From assembly GCA_965226245.1 (NCBI GenBank), contig CBDDCL010000015.1, positions 3,224,001-3,288,000 of the forward strand: a DNA stretch of 64,000 bases, in the 5' to 3' direction. This document shows, one piece after another, positions 52,628-61,435 of this stretch; the stretch's first letter is position 1, and every line of letters begins with the position of its first letter. The notes beneath the pieces are model-generated. The model searched no databases, was not told where the DNA came from, and saw only the letters and a list, made by a program, of their open reading frames with translations. The translations under genes were made by a program, and so were the position numbers. Origin of the DNA: CBDCYS01 sp965226245 (lineage in GTDB: Bacteria; Acidobacteriota; Terriglobia; Bryobacterales; UBA6623).

Positions 52628-54030
52628 GAGGAGAAGTTCTCCGCCAGACGCGGCTGCGGCAACCAGGATGGCTGCCGGGGGCATGAAGCAACCGCGGGCC
52701 GGCCTTGATAGGCCACCGATCGCCCGTTCGCAAAGCCCAGCGCGAACCAAAACCAGATGCCCAACACCGGCCCTTCCATCAGCACGCCAAAGGAGCCATT
52801 TCCCCAGGTGGTCAGCAGCATCAGCAGCCAGAAGGCGATTTCCTCGCGCCGGGCCGGAGGGTAAGCCTTCGCCGCCACTCCCCCTCGCCAGGCCCGCCTG
52901 AACAGGCCGCCCAGACCAAGCGTGAGAATGACTGTCCAAATGGCGAAACCAACCAGGCCCATGCGCGCCAGCACGCTGATATTAACGTTGTGGGGTGCGC
53001 GTACCGGCCAAGGCGAGTATTCGTCGTCCACCAGGTAGCGGTTGTAGACCCCTAAGCTCTCCCCGAAACCGAGACCGAACAGCGGGTTTCGGGCGAACAA
53101 CTCCTCGACCAGTTGCCGCCACCAGGTCAGCCGCCAATAGACCGAGCCTTCCTCGCTCGAGAGGGAAACGTCCTCGAAGCGGCCCAAGTACCCGATCTCG
53201 GTGCTCTCAAACCCCGCAACCGCTACGACGAGAATCAGCGCCAGAGCGCCCAGCGCCATCAAGCGGGAGAGCCTTATCGACAACCCCAAGGGTCGGAAGT
53301 TGCGCAGATTCAGGGCCAGAACGCACACAATCGCCAATGCCAAGCCGACTTTGACACCGCGGCCGTAAGAAAATACAACGAGAACAAGACCGAGCAGGGC
53401 AATGGCACGCAACGAGTGTTCCCCTAGCCGTGACCCCACTCGAAAGCGAGTACACAGAACGATGATCGACCCCAAAGCCATGTGCTGAATCAACTCACTG
53501 TGCGAACTTGCCAGCACGGGCGTCCCCCGCCAGGGGATGACCGGCGAAAGCCGCGAGAGTGCGTTTCCAGACAGCGTTTCGCACACGCCCCACAACAAAG
53601 CCGCCACCCAGAAGCCGCAAACCGTCCGCCAAACCTTCCGCGAGAGGTTTTGATCCCGGGCGATGTTGAGCCCCACAAAGTAGAAACCCGCGTAATACCA
53701 AAGAGCGGCGTCCCGCCAGGCATCCAGACCCCAGCGCGGAAACGAAATGACGGTTAACACCGCTCCGTAGGCCATGAACAGCACAACGGCGCCCGACAGC
53801 CGGCGCAAATGGCGGTTGCCCAGGCCGCTCACGCCCCGGCAGTGAAAAACCCAACCCAGAGTGAGCCCAAAGACGATCTCACCCCAATAAATCGGCGGGT
53901 AGCCCAAATACGTCGGGCCTTTGCCGAAAATGGTGATGGCTCCCAGATAGGCCAGTAAGACTTTAACCGCTATGGGAAGCCTCTTTGCTTTCTGTTTTGC
54001 GCGATTGCGAGAAGGAACTGATGAAACCAT
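52624..54030 (-). CDS. O-antigen ligase/polymerase-like membrane protein (2)
   Basis: 468 residues, about 11 membrane segments (IAVKVLLAYLGAITIFGKG, IYWGEIVFGLTLGWVFHC, IALLGLVLVVFSYGRGVKVG, LMALGALALILVVAVAGFES). The Wzy_C region shows GYLGRFEDVSLSSEEGSVYW, RNPLFGLGFGESLGVYNRYL and APHNVNISVLARMGLVGFAI. It is translationally coupled (ATGA overlap) to the GT4 gene. Two such proteins in one locus suggest one polymerase and one ligase. Confidence 0.82.
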   Translation of the reverse strand: MVSSVPSRNRAKQKAKRLPIAVKVLLAYLGAITIFGKGPTYLGYPPIYWGEIVFGLTLGWVFHCRGVSGLGNRHLRRLSGAVVLFMAYGAVLTVISFPRWGLDAWRDAALWYYAGFYFVGLNIARDQNLSRKVWRTVCGFWVAALLWGVCETLSGNALSRLSPVIPWRGTPVLASSHSELIQHMALGSIIVLCTRFRVGSRLGEHSLRAIALLGLVLVVFSYGRGVKVGLALAIVCVLALNLRNFRPLGLSIRLSRLMALGALALILVVAVAGFESTEIGYLGRFEDVSLSSEEGSVYWRLTWWRQLVEELFARNPLFGLGFGESLGVYNRYLVDDEYSPWPVRAPHNVNISVLARMGLVGFAIWTVILTLGLGGLFRRAWRGGVAAKAYPPARREEIAFWLLMLLTTWGNGSFGVLMEGPVLGIWFWFALGFANGRSVAYQGRPAVASCPRQPSWLPQPRLAENFSS

Positions 54031-54060
54031 GGGGTGTAAACTTCTTCGGGCGAAACTTGT

Positions 54061-54594
54061 TCAGCAAAACCTGCCTTCGCTTTTCAATCTTTCGTAGTGT
54101 GAAATGTCCCTGTACTTAAAAGCCTTGGCCGGATGGCCGCCCGCGATGCCGCATTTCGGTATGTCCTTCACTACGACACTGCCCGCTTGAATAATCGCCC
54201 CCTCTCCAATCGTCACCGGGCCGATGACAATGACCCTGGACCCGAGCCAAACGTTCTCCTCGATGGTGACGTCGCTGGTAATACGTCGATCCGTGTCATA
54301 GGGTATGGCCCGGCCGTTGTCATAATCGTGATTCTGCGAGATAATCAAGCAGTCGGTTCCGCAGTGAAAATTGCTGCCGATCGTCACTGTTCCCGCGCCG
54401 GCGACCTCCAAGCCGTTAAAGTGAACATTCCTTTTGAGCACCGTATGCTTTGTGACCCGGCTTCGAAACGCCACCGCTAGCGGAGGCGTGTAACTGTGGC
54501 AACTGATCTTAACTTCCAGGGCGTAAAAGTAGCTCAGCACCTTGCGAGACAGAATCCGTCCCGTCTTCAAGCAGTGTCGTAACCCGCTGTTCAT
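54061..54594 (-). CDS. Hexapeptide-repeat acyltransferase
   Basis: 177 residues of left-handed beta-helix: VLKRNVHFNGLEVAGAGTVT, IGSNFHCGTDCLIISQNHDY, VTIEENVWLGSRVIVIGPVT, IGEGAIIQAGSVVVKDIPKC and GIAGGHPAKAFKYRD. The NHDY segment supplies the catalytic His of the xenobiotic/galactoside acetyltransferase group (WbbJ/MaaA-like). It would O-acetylate a sugar of the polysaccharide. 30 bp from the ligase gene and 30 bp from the flippase gene. Confidence 0.88.
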   Translation of the reverse strand: MNSGLRHCLKTGRILSRKVLSYFYALEVKISCHSYTPPLAVAFRSRVTKHTVLKRNVHFNGLEVAGAGTVTIGSNFHCGTDCLIISQNHDYDNGRAIPYDTDRRITSDVTIEENVWLGSRVIVIGPVTIGEGAIIQAGSVVVKDIPKCGIAGGHPAKAFKYRDISHYERLKSEGRFC

Positions 54595-54624
54595 AAAGCC
54601 GCGTCTCCCGCCCCGAGCGGGCGG

Positions 54625-55983
54625 TTATGCCTCAGAGGCGCCGGATTGGCTCCCCTGCCGGCCAGAAGAGGATGGATGTTTCAAAATGCCGTTGGTTCTC
54701 AAAGCCGCGATCCAAGGCATCGGATGAATTCGGCAGGACAACCACCATGTGAGCAAAAAGAAAGTAAACCAAGAGGCGGCACTCGCGTAAGCCGCGCCGA
54801 TCGCGCCGTACTTACCGATCCATACATAGTTCAAGCAGATATTTAGCAGAGCGTTGCCCAGAGTGAGACAACTTAAAAGATAAGTTTTCTTCTCATAAAA
54901 GATGTAATTGCCTACCAAGAAGTAGAAGCAGTTGAACAAACTGGCCAGCGCGATCCAGGCCGCATAGCGGCGCGAGCCGGCGAAAGCCTCGGAAACAAAA
55001 TTGTCGAAAATCAGCGGCATCAGCGCCAACAGTGTCACGAACGCCAACACGAGCACTCCCGCGATCAGGTAGGATTGGCGCACCAGTTGGACTCGGCCCT
55101 TCGCGTCAATGGCGCCGAGCCGGCCGAAAAGATAAGGCGCCCAGGCTTGATTCACCGAAGTTCCCACCAGTAACAGCGCCGAGCCGATCTGAAACCCCAC
55201 CGCATAAGCTCCCACGGCTTCGACTCCGACCATCGCTGCAAGCAGAAAGCGGTCGGCGAGCGCCATCAGCGAGCCGCCCAGCGAGTGAGGAACCAAGAAC
55301 AGAGAAAAGCGGACGACGTCGACAAAGTGCCGCCGCTGGATCAGGCGGCTCAGGTACCCGAACTTGTAGAGCACCGCCAGCCCAGCCGCCGAGAACACAA
55401 GGTAGGAGAGAAAAATGCCGTACATGCGGCCCGGCCAGCCCCAACCAAAAACCACCACTCCCAGCAAAGACAGCACGATGTTGAGACTTGCCAATCCAAG
55501 GCTGAACCCCGCATAAGCCAGCGGTTGACGCCGCGCCTGATAGAGCCGCAAAACGACATTCGGCAGTAGTTGGACCAGACCGAACGCCGGAATCGCGACA
55601 ACCCACCAAACCGGAATCTCGGTGGCCGCCGAGACGAACTTTGCGACCGCCCCCAGCAGGGCGGTCAACAAAACAGTCGTACCCAGCGGGGCCAGCAAAG
55701 CCGTTGAAAGATAGCTGGGCAACTGTTGCCGCGGGCAGCGGAAGTAGGCGATGCTGACCGCGGCATCGACGTTCATCGGCGTCAGCGGCAAGACAAACTG
55801 CACCAGGGCTTGGAAAAGAGCCAGCAGGCCGTATTCGGCGGGCGTCAAATAAGCCGTGAGCAACGGCAGCAACAGAAACGGGATGCCAAGGCGAAGCGCA
55901 TTGGTGACCAGGTAGGCTGAAACCGACTGGAACAGAGTCCCGCTGTCTTTGTCGATCCATGAGGCTGTCAGTCGTTTGGTCAC
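54625..55983 (-). CDS. wzx: Polysaccharide flippase (Wzx/MATE-like)
   Basis: 452 residues, about 14 membrane helices: VSAYLVTNALRLGIPFLLLP, EYGLLALFQALVQFVLPLTP, VWWVVAIPAFGLVQLLPNVV, LSLLGVVVFGWGWPGRMYGI, FSLFLVPHSLGGSLMALADR, AVGFQIGSALLLVGTSVNQA and YLFGRLGAI. This is the polysaccharide-biosynthesis/MVF superfamily that moves lipid-linked repeat units across the inner membrane. The start is clear (MTKRLTASWIDKDSGTLFQS). Confidence 0.9.
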   Translation of the reverse strand: MTKRLTASWIDKDSGTLFQSVSAYLVTNALRLGIPFLLLPLLTAYLTPAEYGLLALFQALVQFVLPLTPMNVDAAVSIAYFRCPRQQLPSYLSTALLAPLGTTVLLTALLGAVAKFVSAATEIPVWWVVAIPAFGLVQLLPNVVLRLYQARRQPLAYAGFSLGLASLNIVLSLLGVVVFGWGWPGRMYGIFLSYLVFSAAGLAVLYKFGYLSRLIQRRHFVDVVRFSLFLVPHSLGGSLMALADRFLLAAMVGVEAVGAYAVGFQIGSALLLVGTSVNQAWAPYLFGRLGAIDAKGRVQLVRQSYLIAGVLVLAFVTLLALMPLIFDNFVSEAFAGSRRYAAWIALASLFNCFYFLVGNYIFYEKKTYLLSCLTLGNALLNICLNYVWIGKYGAIGAAYASAASWFTFFLLTWWLSCRIHPMPWIAALRTNGILKHPSSSGRQGSQSGASEA

Positions 55984-56223
55984 CCGCTTGGACTCGTAAA
56001 CCGTTGTCTAGGCGATCGATGGGAGCCGAGATCGAAGGGTCCGATCCACAATCACGAAAAGAACGCCTGGAGGCCTCGTTCCTCATCGCCGAGGGCATGT
56101 GGAAAAATCGGGGGCTATCCCGAGCGCCGAGCCCCGGCGCCCAGTAATAAAGCGCGCAATTATCAATGAGTGACAGGCGGCGCTGTTGGGGCCGCAAGGG
56201 CCATGGTTGGGAGCGGGTGTTTG
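55984..56223. other. Intergenic region, 240 bp, upstream of the flippase gene
   Basis: No gene recognised. It follows the stop of the split polysialyltransferase-like gene and may contain a second promoter for the flippase-to-TPR part of the locus; none could be pinned down. Confidence 0.35.
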
Positions 56224-56560
56224 CTAAAAGACTCGTATAAGCTCAAAGTTTCCTGAAGTATACGACTCGTAGTGGCCGTAGAATTCCTCGACGGTGCCGC
56301 GGATCACCGGGACGCAGTCGGCCGGGTCGATATAGAACGACTTAATTCCAATCTGGTCCCCGCAGAGGATGCGGCAGTTGTCCAGGGCCGAGGTGACAAA
56401 GCCGGCAATCAGCTTGGGAACACTCGCGGCCAGACAGAGCCGGCACTCAATCGGCATCGTAGACTTGCGGACGGCAATGCCGAAGAGCGATTCGATCTTT
56501 CTCAGTTTCGCCTCTTTCTCGAACCTATGCGCCATGTAGACGACCGAAGATTGTTCCAAA

Positions 56561-57588
56561 ATGGGGTATTTAGTTGACTCCAGTAGCCACTACATCTTGG
56601 GGGTGGGGGTGCCGGCCCTGGTGGCCTCGACCATTGTCTTATAGGGAGCAGGGTCGGCGGCGACCGCCTGCTGGAGGAGGCGATAGAAAAGTTTGCCGCG
56701 CGACCGTGAGGTCCGCCGGTTGAAGCGGAACGTGAACTCGTCCAGGTAGTAGTCCAAATACTCGTGACTGACAGCCCCCTGGTGGGTCCCCAACAGCCAG
56801 CGCTTTAGCAGAGAGGCGACACGATGGACTCTCGGCAGCAGCTTACTCGCCGATTGCCGCTTCCCGCGCAGCACGGTGACTTCATGGCGGTATCCTTTGT
56901 TCTCCAATCCCGCATAGCCTTCCCAGCCGTCGGTGTGCACGAGGCTGCCAGGTTGGATAGCTTCTTCGACAAAGGCTTCCAAGCTCGCCGCTGAGGCATC
57001 CGCGATCCGACGGAGCCGGATGCGACCCATACCGCGCCCATCCTCCTCGGCAGCAACCGCAACTAACGCTTTGCCAACCATTTCGCGACCTCGGACGCCC
57101 TCTTCGACTCCGCCCACATACGTTTCGTCCACCTCCACCCGGCCGACCAGCCGATTGCGACCGGGGCGCACCATGGCGCGGCGGAACTTGTGCAGCCAGG
57201 TCCAGGCGGTTACATAGCTACCCAAACCCAAGACCCGCTGCAACTCCAGCGCGCTGGCCCCGCCTTTTTGCGTTGTCACCCACCAAGCCGCCCGGAACCA
57301 CAACGTCAAGGGCTTGCGGGTGTCCTGGAAAATCGTGCCCGCCGTCACCGAGGCCTGGTAACCGCAGTCGGCGCAGAGCAGCAGATTGCGTTTGCTGGCC
57401 CATGAGGACTGGATCCCACAGCGCGGGCACACGAACCCCTCCGGCCAGCGCAGCTTCAGCAGGTACTCCCGGCACGCCTCCTCGGTCGAGAATCGAGCTT
57501 CCAACTCGACGAGGTTTCGGGGGTAGTCCTCCTTCATGCCCCCAACCACAACATATTGTGGCTACTGGAGTCAACTAAATACCCCATT
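56561..57588 (-). mobile_element. IS1595-family (ISXO2-like) element, copy 4 (1028 bp)
   Basis: Full-length with both termini, ATGGGGTATTT at 56561 and CCCCATT ending at 57588. An 8-bp duplication GTTCCAAA is at 56553-56560 and 57589-57596. It splits the polysialyltransferase-like gene. Sequence-identical to copy 1 as far as read. Confidence 0.95.
56590..57537 (-). CDS. ISXO2-like (IS1595 family) transposase, copy 4
   Basis: Same 315-residue protein as copy 1 from ATG 57537 (MKEDYPRNLVELEARFSTEE), zinc ribbon and DDE-like blocks intact (VEVDETYVGG, LVHTDGWEGY). Probably active. Confidence 0.93.
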   Translation of the reverse strand: MKEDYPRNLVELEARFSTEEACREYLLKLRWPEGFVCPRCGIQSSWASKRNLLLCADCGYQASVTAGTIFQDTRKPLTLWFRAAWWVTTQKGGASALELQRVLGLGSYVTAWTWLHKFRRAMVRPGRNRLVGRVEVDETYVGGVEEGVRGREMVGKALVAVAAEEDGRGMGRIRLRRIADASAASLEAFVEEAIQPGSLVHTDGWEGYAGLENKGYRHEVTVLRGKRQSASKLLPRVHRVASLLKRWLLGTHQGAVSHEYLDYYLDEFTFRFNRRTSRSRGKLFYRLLQQAVAADPAPYKTMVEATRAGTPTPKM

Positions 57589-58359
57589 GTTCCAAATGCT
57601 TGAGAGCCCGCTCCAGATAGCTGAAGTAGGCGTCTTCGCTCATTAGGTTCTTGTCGGGCAGCGCGTCCCCCAACAAAAACGTCTCATCTCCGCGGCTCGC
57701 CAGCCGCAGCCGGCCTCGCAAGTGCTGGTAAGTATTCGGAACGATCGTAGTTTGTTGATCGCCGTCAAGATCGTAAACCGTGAAGAACGTCAACTCATCG
57801 AAGAGCGATCGATTCATGCCGCAGGCGTGCGTTTTGATCAGATGCTTGACGCGCTCGCCGAATGAATGGGGCATGAAGTGATAAGGGACGGCTGGGTCGC
57901 GCCGCGAGCGGTCAATTAACAGCGTTGAGTTGCCGTCGTCGAGTACCACCACTTTTCGGCCAGCAACGGCGTGCGCGAAATGGCGCATCAAGTCGAAGGC
58001 ATAGTCCCCCATGAACAGGCGTCCGGCACGCTCCATCGAGCGAGCGACGGCGTTGACTTCGTCGAACCGGCGCTTCCACGAACAAAAGTTTTCCCCTCTG
58101 TGGCTGATCGTGTGGATACGTGCCCAATCGGCTCGTCCCAGCATGTCCTCGGTTTGGCGGTCGTTGGCCTCGGACGCGGAATGAAACCAAACCAGTTGAC
58201 ATTCCTCACCGGCGAGCTTGAAATGGCTCCTCGCCTCAATTGCGTTCAGCGCCTGCAACGGTGTGGCGATGAGGAAAACAGCGGCGCCGCCGGATCGTTT
58301 TTCTTCGAGTGATCCGAAGTATCCCGGCTGGATTTCCGCCGTGGCGGTGGGTGACTCCT

Positions 58360-59271
58360 CTACCAGCAAGTGCGCCCTCCGTCGACCACCAGGCTGGCCC
58401 CGGTCATGTAAGAGGAAGCATCGGAAACCAGAAAAGCCACCGCCGCTTTGTACTCGTCCGGATGGGCCATGCGCCCCAGCGGAATACGGCTGGTCAGCCT
58501 TTCGACGAATGCGGGATCTTGGCCCGTGTAGACACCGCCGGGGCAGATGGAGTTGACGCGAACCCCTTTTTCGGCCCAATAGGTGGCCAGGTAGCGCGTC
58601 AACCCGAGCAGTCCCGCTTTGGTCACCGAGTAGCTGACCGGCTTGACGGGCTGAGACTCCTCGGGAAGCTCCGGCTGGCGGTAGATCCGTTGATCGGGTG
58701 CGATCAGAGCCATGTCGGAGGCGACGTTGAGGATCACCCCTTGCCGCCGCCGGGCCATCTCGCCTCCGATGATTTGGCTGCACAGAAAAGCGCCGGTGAG
58801 CCCGACTTCAAGGTCGCCGCGCCAGGCCTCGAGAGAGAAGTTCTCGAGACGCGTGTCGCGGCCTCCCGCCAGTCCCGGCCCCGACACTTTCGGGTTGTTG
58901 GCGGCATTGTTGATCAAGATGTCCACCCGTCCGAAAGACTGGAGCGTGAGCGAGAGGGTCCGGGCAACAGCGTCTGGATCGGTTACATCGGCCCCGAAAC
59001 CCAGCGCCTGAGCGCGGCCGCCCGCCGAGAGCTCCTCGGCTCGCTGGGTCGCTTTTTCGCCGTCAAGGTCGAGTAACACAACCACTCCGCCCAACTCCGT
59101 GATCGCCTCGGCATGCTTGCCGCCCAGCAAGCCCGCCCCGCCGGTGATCACCGCCACGCGTCCGGTTAGATCAAAGGCGTCCCTCACCGGGGACGAAGCT
59201 GTTTTCGTCGCAGTTGTTCTCGTCGTGGCTCTTATCGTCGTTCTAGGCGTTTTAGGCGCTAGCGTCGGCAT
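58360..59271 (-). CDS. Short-chain dehydrogenase/reductase (1)
   Basis: 303 residues, or 275 from a GTG at 59187 (VRDAFDLTGRVAV); the first 28 residues are a Thr/Arg-rich, repetitive extension and doubtful. GGAGLLGGKH (TGxxxGxG), ILINNAANNPK (NNAxN), catalytic Ser in NVASDM and YSVTKAGLLGLTRY (YxxxK) are all present. Likely an oxidoreductase or epimerase of a nucleotide sugar or precursor in this locus. It overlaps the SIS gene by 20 bp. Confidence 0.88.
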   Translation of the reverse strand: MPTLAPKTPRTTIRATTRTTATKTASSPVRDAFDLTGRVAVITGGAGLLGGKHAEAITELGGVVVLLDLDGEKATQRAEELSAGGRAQALGFGADVTDPDAVARTLSLTLQSFGRVDILINNAANNPKVSGPGLAGGRDTRLENFSLEAWRGDLEVGLTGAFLCSQIIGGEMARRRQGVILNVASDMALIAPDQRIYRQPELPEESQPVKPVSYSVTKAGLLGLTRYLATYWAEKGVRVNSICPGGVYTGQDPAFVERLTSRIPLGRMAHPDEYKAAVAFLVSDASSYMTGASLVVDGGRTCW

Positions 59272-59818
59272 GTTTTCGAGTTGGCTGTACGATCCAGAGG
59301 TCTTCGGCCAGCTCCATCAGGGCATGACCGATCGCGATGTGCGCTTCTTGAATGCGGGCGGTGGTATGGCACGGAACGACAAGGGCGTGATCGCAGTGAG
59401 CCAGCGCCTGACCGCCATCGCCGCCCAGCAGCCCGATCGTCGTCAACCCCTTGCGGCGGGCCGCCGCGAGCGCGCGAACAATGTTGTCGGAGTTGCCCGA
59501 AGTGGTAATGCCGACAAGCACGTCGCCGGCGCGCCCCAGCGCCTGCCGGTCGATGTGGGCACGCAGCCGCACCAGCAGCTCGGCCGCCAAGTGCTGCGCG
59601 TCGGCGGCCGAGCCGCCGTTGCCGCACAACAGCAACTTGCGGCCGTGCAGCAGGGCTTGATGAATCACCCGAGCTGTTTCGGCGATCGCCCCGGCCTGAG
59701 TCCGCGCCATCTCTTGCTTGAGGGGCGCCGAGTCTTCGAGCGCGCGCCGCACACGAGCCGCCAGAGCGCCGGGTTCGTCGGCGGCTGGTTCAACCAAAAG
59801 ATCGTGTCTGTCCGCCAT
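59252..59818 (-). CDS. SIS-domain sugar isomerase (GmhA-like) with an internal gap
   Basis: 188 residues. LLLCGNGGSAADAQHLAAEL (phosphosugar-binding), GDVLVGITTSGNSDNIVRAL and IQEAHIAIGHALMELAEDLW match sedoheptulose-7-phosphate isomerase. Between LLVRLRAHIDRQ and ALGRAGDVL about 30 residues normally present are missing: the strand PAIALTTD and the NDYGFExxFxRQ helix. So although the frame is open, a structural part of the SIS core is lost; activity doubtful. In this operon GmhA would make heptose 7-phosphate. Overlaps the next gene by 29 bp. Confidence 0.75.
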   Translation of the reverse strand: MADRHDLLVEPAADEPGALAARVRRALEDSAPLKQEMARTQAGAIAETARVIHQALLHGRKLLLCGNGGSAADAQHLAAELLVRLRAHIDRQALGRAGDVLVGITTSGNSDNIVRALAAARRKGLTTIGLLGGDGGQALAHCDHALVVPCHTTARIQEAHIAIGHALMELAEDLWIVQPTRKHADASA

Positions 59819-60566
59819 CGATCACCATCGCCGCTCCGGTGATGAACGAGGCTCTCTCGGAAGCCAGGAACACCACCGCGTCGGCAATCTCTTCGGGTTT
59901 CGCGAAACGCTGCAAGGGCACTTCGCTGCGAATGTAGTCGGCGTAGAACTGAGGCTTCTGGGAGAGTTTCCGCTCCCATCCCCCGCCGGGGAAAAGCACG
60001 TTTCCCGGCACCACGGCGTTGACCCGAACGCCGTCGGGTCCGAGCAGCCGCGACCAGCTCTTCACCGCGCTTCCCAGCGCCGCCTTGGCCGCCCCGTAGG
60101 GAACCGGCGCCCCGATCGCCTCCACCCCGGCGATCGAGGAAATCATGACCAGGTTGCCGCGGCGCCCGACCAGGTGCGGCAGCGCCGCGGCGGCCAATTG
60201 CACGCCGCCGAGCAGGTTCAGGTTCAGCACCGATTCCCAATCGTTGCGCGCCAACTCCCAACCCGGCCGCGCCTCGCCGCTGCCGACATTGGCCACCACC
60301 ACGTCGATGCCCTCAAATTTCTCGAGCGCGGTTCCCAGCGCCCGCCGGGTCTCGCTTTCATTCGTGAGGTCGGCCCGCACCGCCAGGACGCGGTCCGCCG
60401 GCGCTTCGGCGCCGAGCAAGCCGGAGGCCGTGGCGAGCGAATCCGAATCACGGCCCGTCACCACGACCCGTGCCCCTTCCCGCAAGAAAGCCTGAGCGAT
60501 GGCAAAGCCGATGCCGCGGCTCGACCCGGCAATGAAGGCCACGCGGCGATCGAGTCCTAGTTCCAT
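59790..60566 (-). CDS. Short-chain dehydrogenase/reductase (2)
   Basis: 258 residues, full-length classical SDR: FIAGSSRGIGFAIAQAFLRE (GxxxGxG), VVVANVGSGEARPG (NxG), LVMISSIAGVEAIG (Ser) and YGAAKAALGSAVKSWSRLLG (YxxxK). C-terminal FITGAAMVIDGGQTRSFG is standard. NADP-type preference suggested by TGRDSDSL after the second strand. Overlaps the sugar-isomerase gene by 10 bp. Substrate unknown, likely a sugar intermediate. Confidence 0.9.
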   Translation of the reverse strand: MELGLDRRVAFIAGSSRGIGFAIAQAFLREGARVVVTGRDSDSLATASGLLGAEAPADRVLAVRADLTNESETRRALGTALEKFEGIDVVVANVGSGEARPGWELARNDWESVLNLNLLGGVQLAAAALPHLVGRRGNLVMISSIAGVEAIGAPVPYGAAKAALGSAVKSWSRLLGPDGVRVNAVVPGNVLFPGGGWERKLSQKPQFYADYIRSEVPLQRFAKPEEIADAVVFLASERASFITGAAMVIDGGQTRSFG

Positions 60567-61435
60567 GCCGCCCCTCGCAGCGGCATCCCGAGACTCCCCA
60601 GATGCTGCTCGACAAACTGCCGGTTGCGCGTCGCCAGCTCGACTTCGCTGATGGAATCCTCACGGGCTGCCTGCAGGATCAGCGGCCCCCGGAAACCCGT
60701 TTCGTGGAGCAGCCTCAAGCAAAGCGGAAAGTCGGCGTCTCCGGTCCCTAACCGCAGGGTCGCTCCGCCGCGAGCGCGGTCCTTGACGTGAACGCTCCCC
60801 AGCCACGGGCCGATCGATCCAAGCTCGGAGGCGGGGTCACGGCCCAGTGAGGCGCTGTTGCCGATGTCGTAGTTGGCCCGCAGGAGCGGATGGGAAAGGC
60901 CGCTGAGCAGGGAGGACAACTGCTCGGGAGCTAAATCGGTTTCCAGGTGCAGTTCGACCCCGCCGCGCTCGGCCGCCGGGGTAAGCTCACACAGAAGGCG
61001 GGCCAGCGTTTGACACGCGCCGGCGGATTGAAGCGAAGAGGAATCCACAAACGGCAACACGATATAGCGAACCCCCAGCTTGGCCGAGCGGCCCAGCAGC
61101 CACTTCAGCCTCCCGGCGTTTTCAACATCGGCTGAGCCGTCGGCCGCGATCAGGCGTTTCGTTATGAAATAGTCGGCGCAGACGGACCTCACCGCCACGC
61201 CCCAGCGCCGGGAGAGCCGCAGGATTTCGTCGATCCCCCCGTCGCTCGTCAGCGGATTCGCTTCTTGCTGTTCGGCGTCCTCCGCGTCATAGATCCACTC
61301 GATGCAATCCAGGCCTGCTTGCGAGGCAAGGGGAAACTCCTCCCGCCAGCGCGATCCCGGGAACGCTTGGATTTTCCCCGAGCGGGAAGGCAGCAGCCTT
61401 CCTTGCATGATTCCGATGGGGTTTGCTGGCCTCAC
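60557..61435 (-). CDS. Sugar phosphate isomerase/epimerase (xylose-isomerase-like TIM barrel)
   Basis: 292 residues of the AP_endonuc_2 fold: GIMQGRLLPSRSGKIQAFPG (the IMQGRL opening of an O-antigen-locus subgroup), LDCIEWIYDAEDAEQ, RYIVLPFVDSS, VELHLETDLAPEQLSSLLSG (metal Glu), RANYDIGNSASLGRDPASEL (Asp), WLGSVHVKDRARGGATLRLG (HxxD) and LILQAARE. Probably metal-dependent sugar epimerase or isomerase. Overlaps both neighbours by a few bases (translational coupling). Confidence 0.88.
   Translation of the reverse strand: MRPANPIGIMQGRLLPSRSGKIQAFPGSRWREEFPLASQAGLDCIEWIYDAEDAEQQEANPLTSDGGIDEILRLSRRWGVAVRSVCADYFITKRLIAADGSADVENAGRLKWLLGRSAKLGVRYIVLPFVDSSSLQSAGACQTLARLLCELTPAAERGGVELHLETDLAPEQLSSLLSGLSHPLLRANYDIGNSASLGRDPASELGSIGPWLGSVHVKDRARGGATLRLGTGDADFPLCLRLLHETGFRGPLILQAAREDSISEVELATRNRQFVEQHLGSLGMPLRGAAWN

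Larger units (their letters stand above)
56224..58368 (-). pseudogene. Polysialyltransferase-like glycosyltransferase (POLYST/GT52-type), split by ISXO2-like copy 4
   Basis: N-part (57589-about 58368): AAVFLIATPLQALNAIEARS (diagnostic opening), CQLVWFHSASEANDRQTEDM, FMGDYAFDLMRHFAHAVAGR, KVVVLDDGNSTLLIDRSRRD and TFFTVYDLDG, ending YLERALKHLEQ. C-part (56224-56559): SSVVYMAHRFEKEAKLRKIE, SLFGIAVRKSTMPIECRLCL and IGIKSFYIDPADCVP. Excising the IS joins them in frame. Such enzymes extend sialic-acid-like or other capsule polymers. The start is uncertain; a TTG at about 58368 overlaps the SDR stop. Inactivated by the IS, so strains without it may make a different glycan. Confidence 0.75.

Noticed and set aside
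51377..52939. 104-codon N-terminal extension of the GT4 glycosyltransferase
   Set aside because: It overlaps the ligase gene and has no coding character; the ATG at 52627 in an ATGA overlap starts a canonical GT4 N-terminus.
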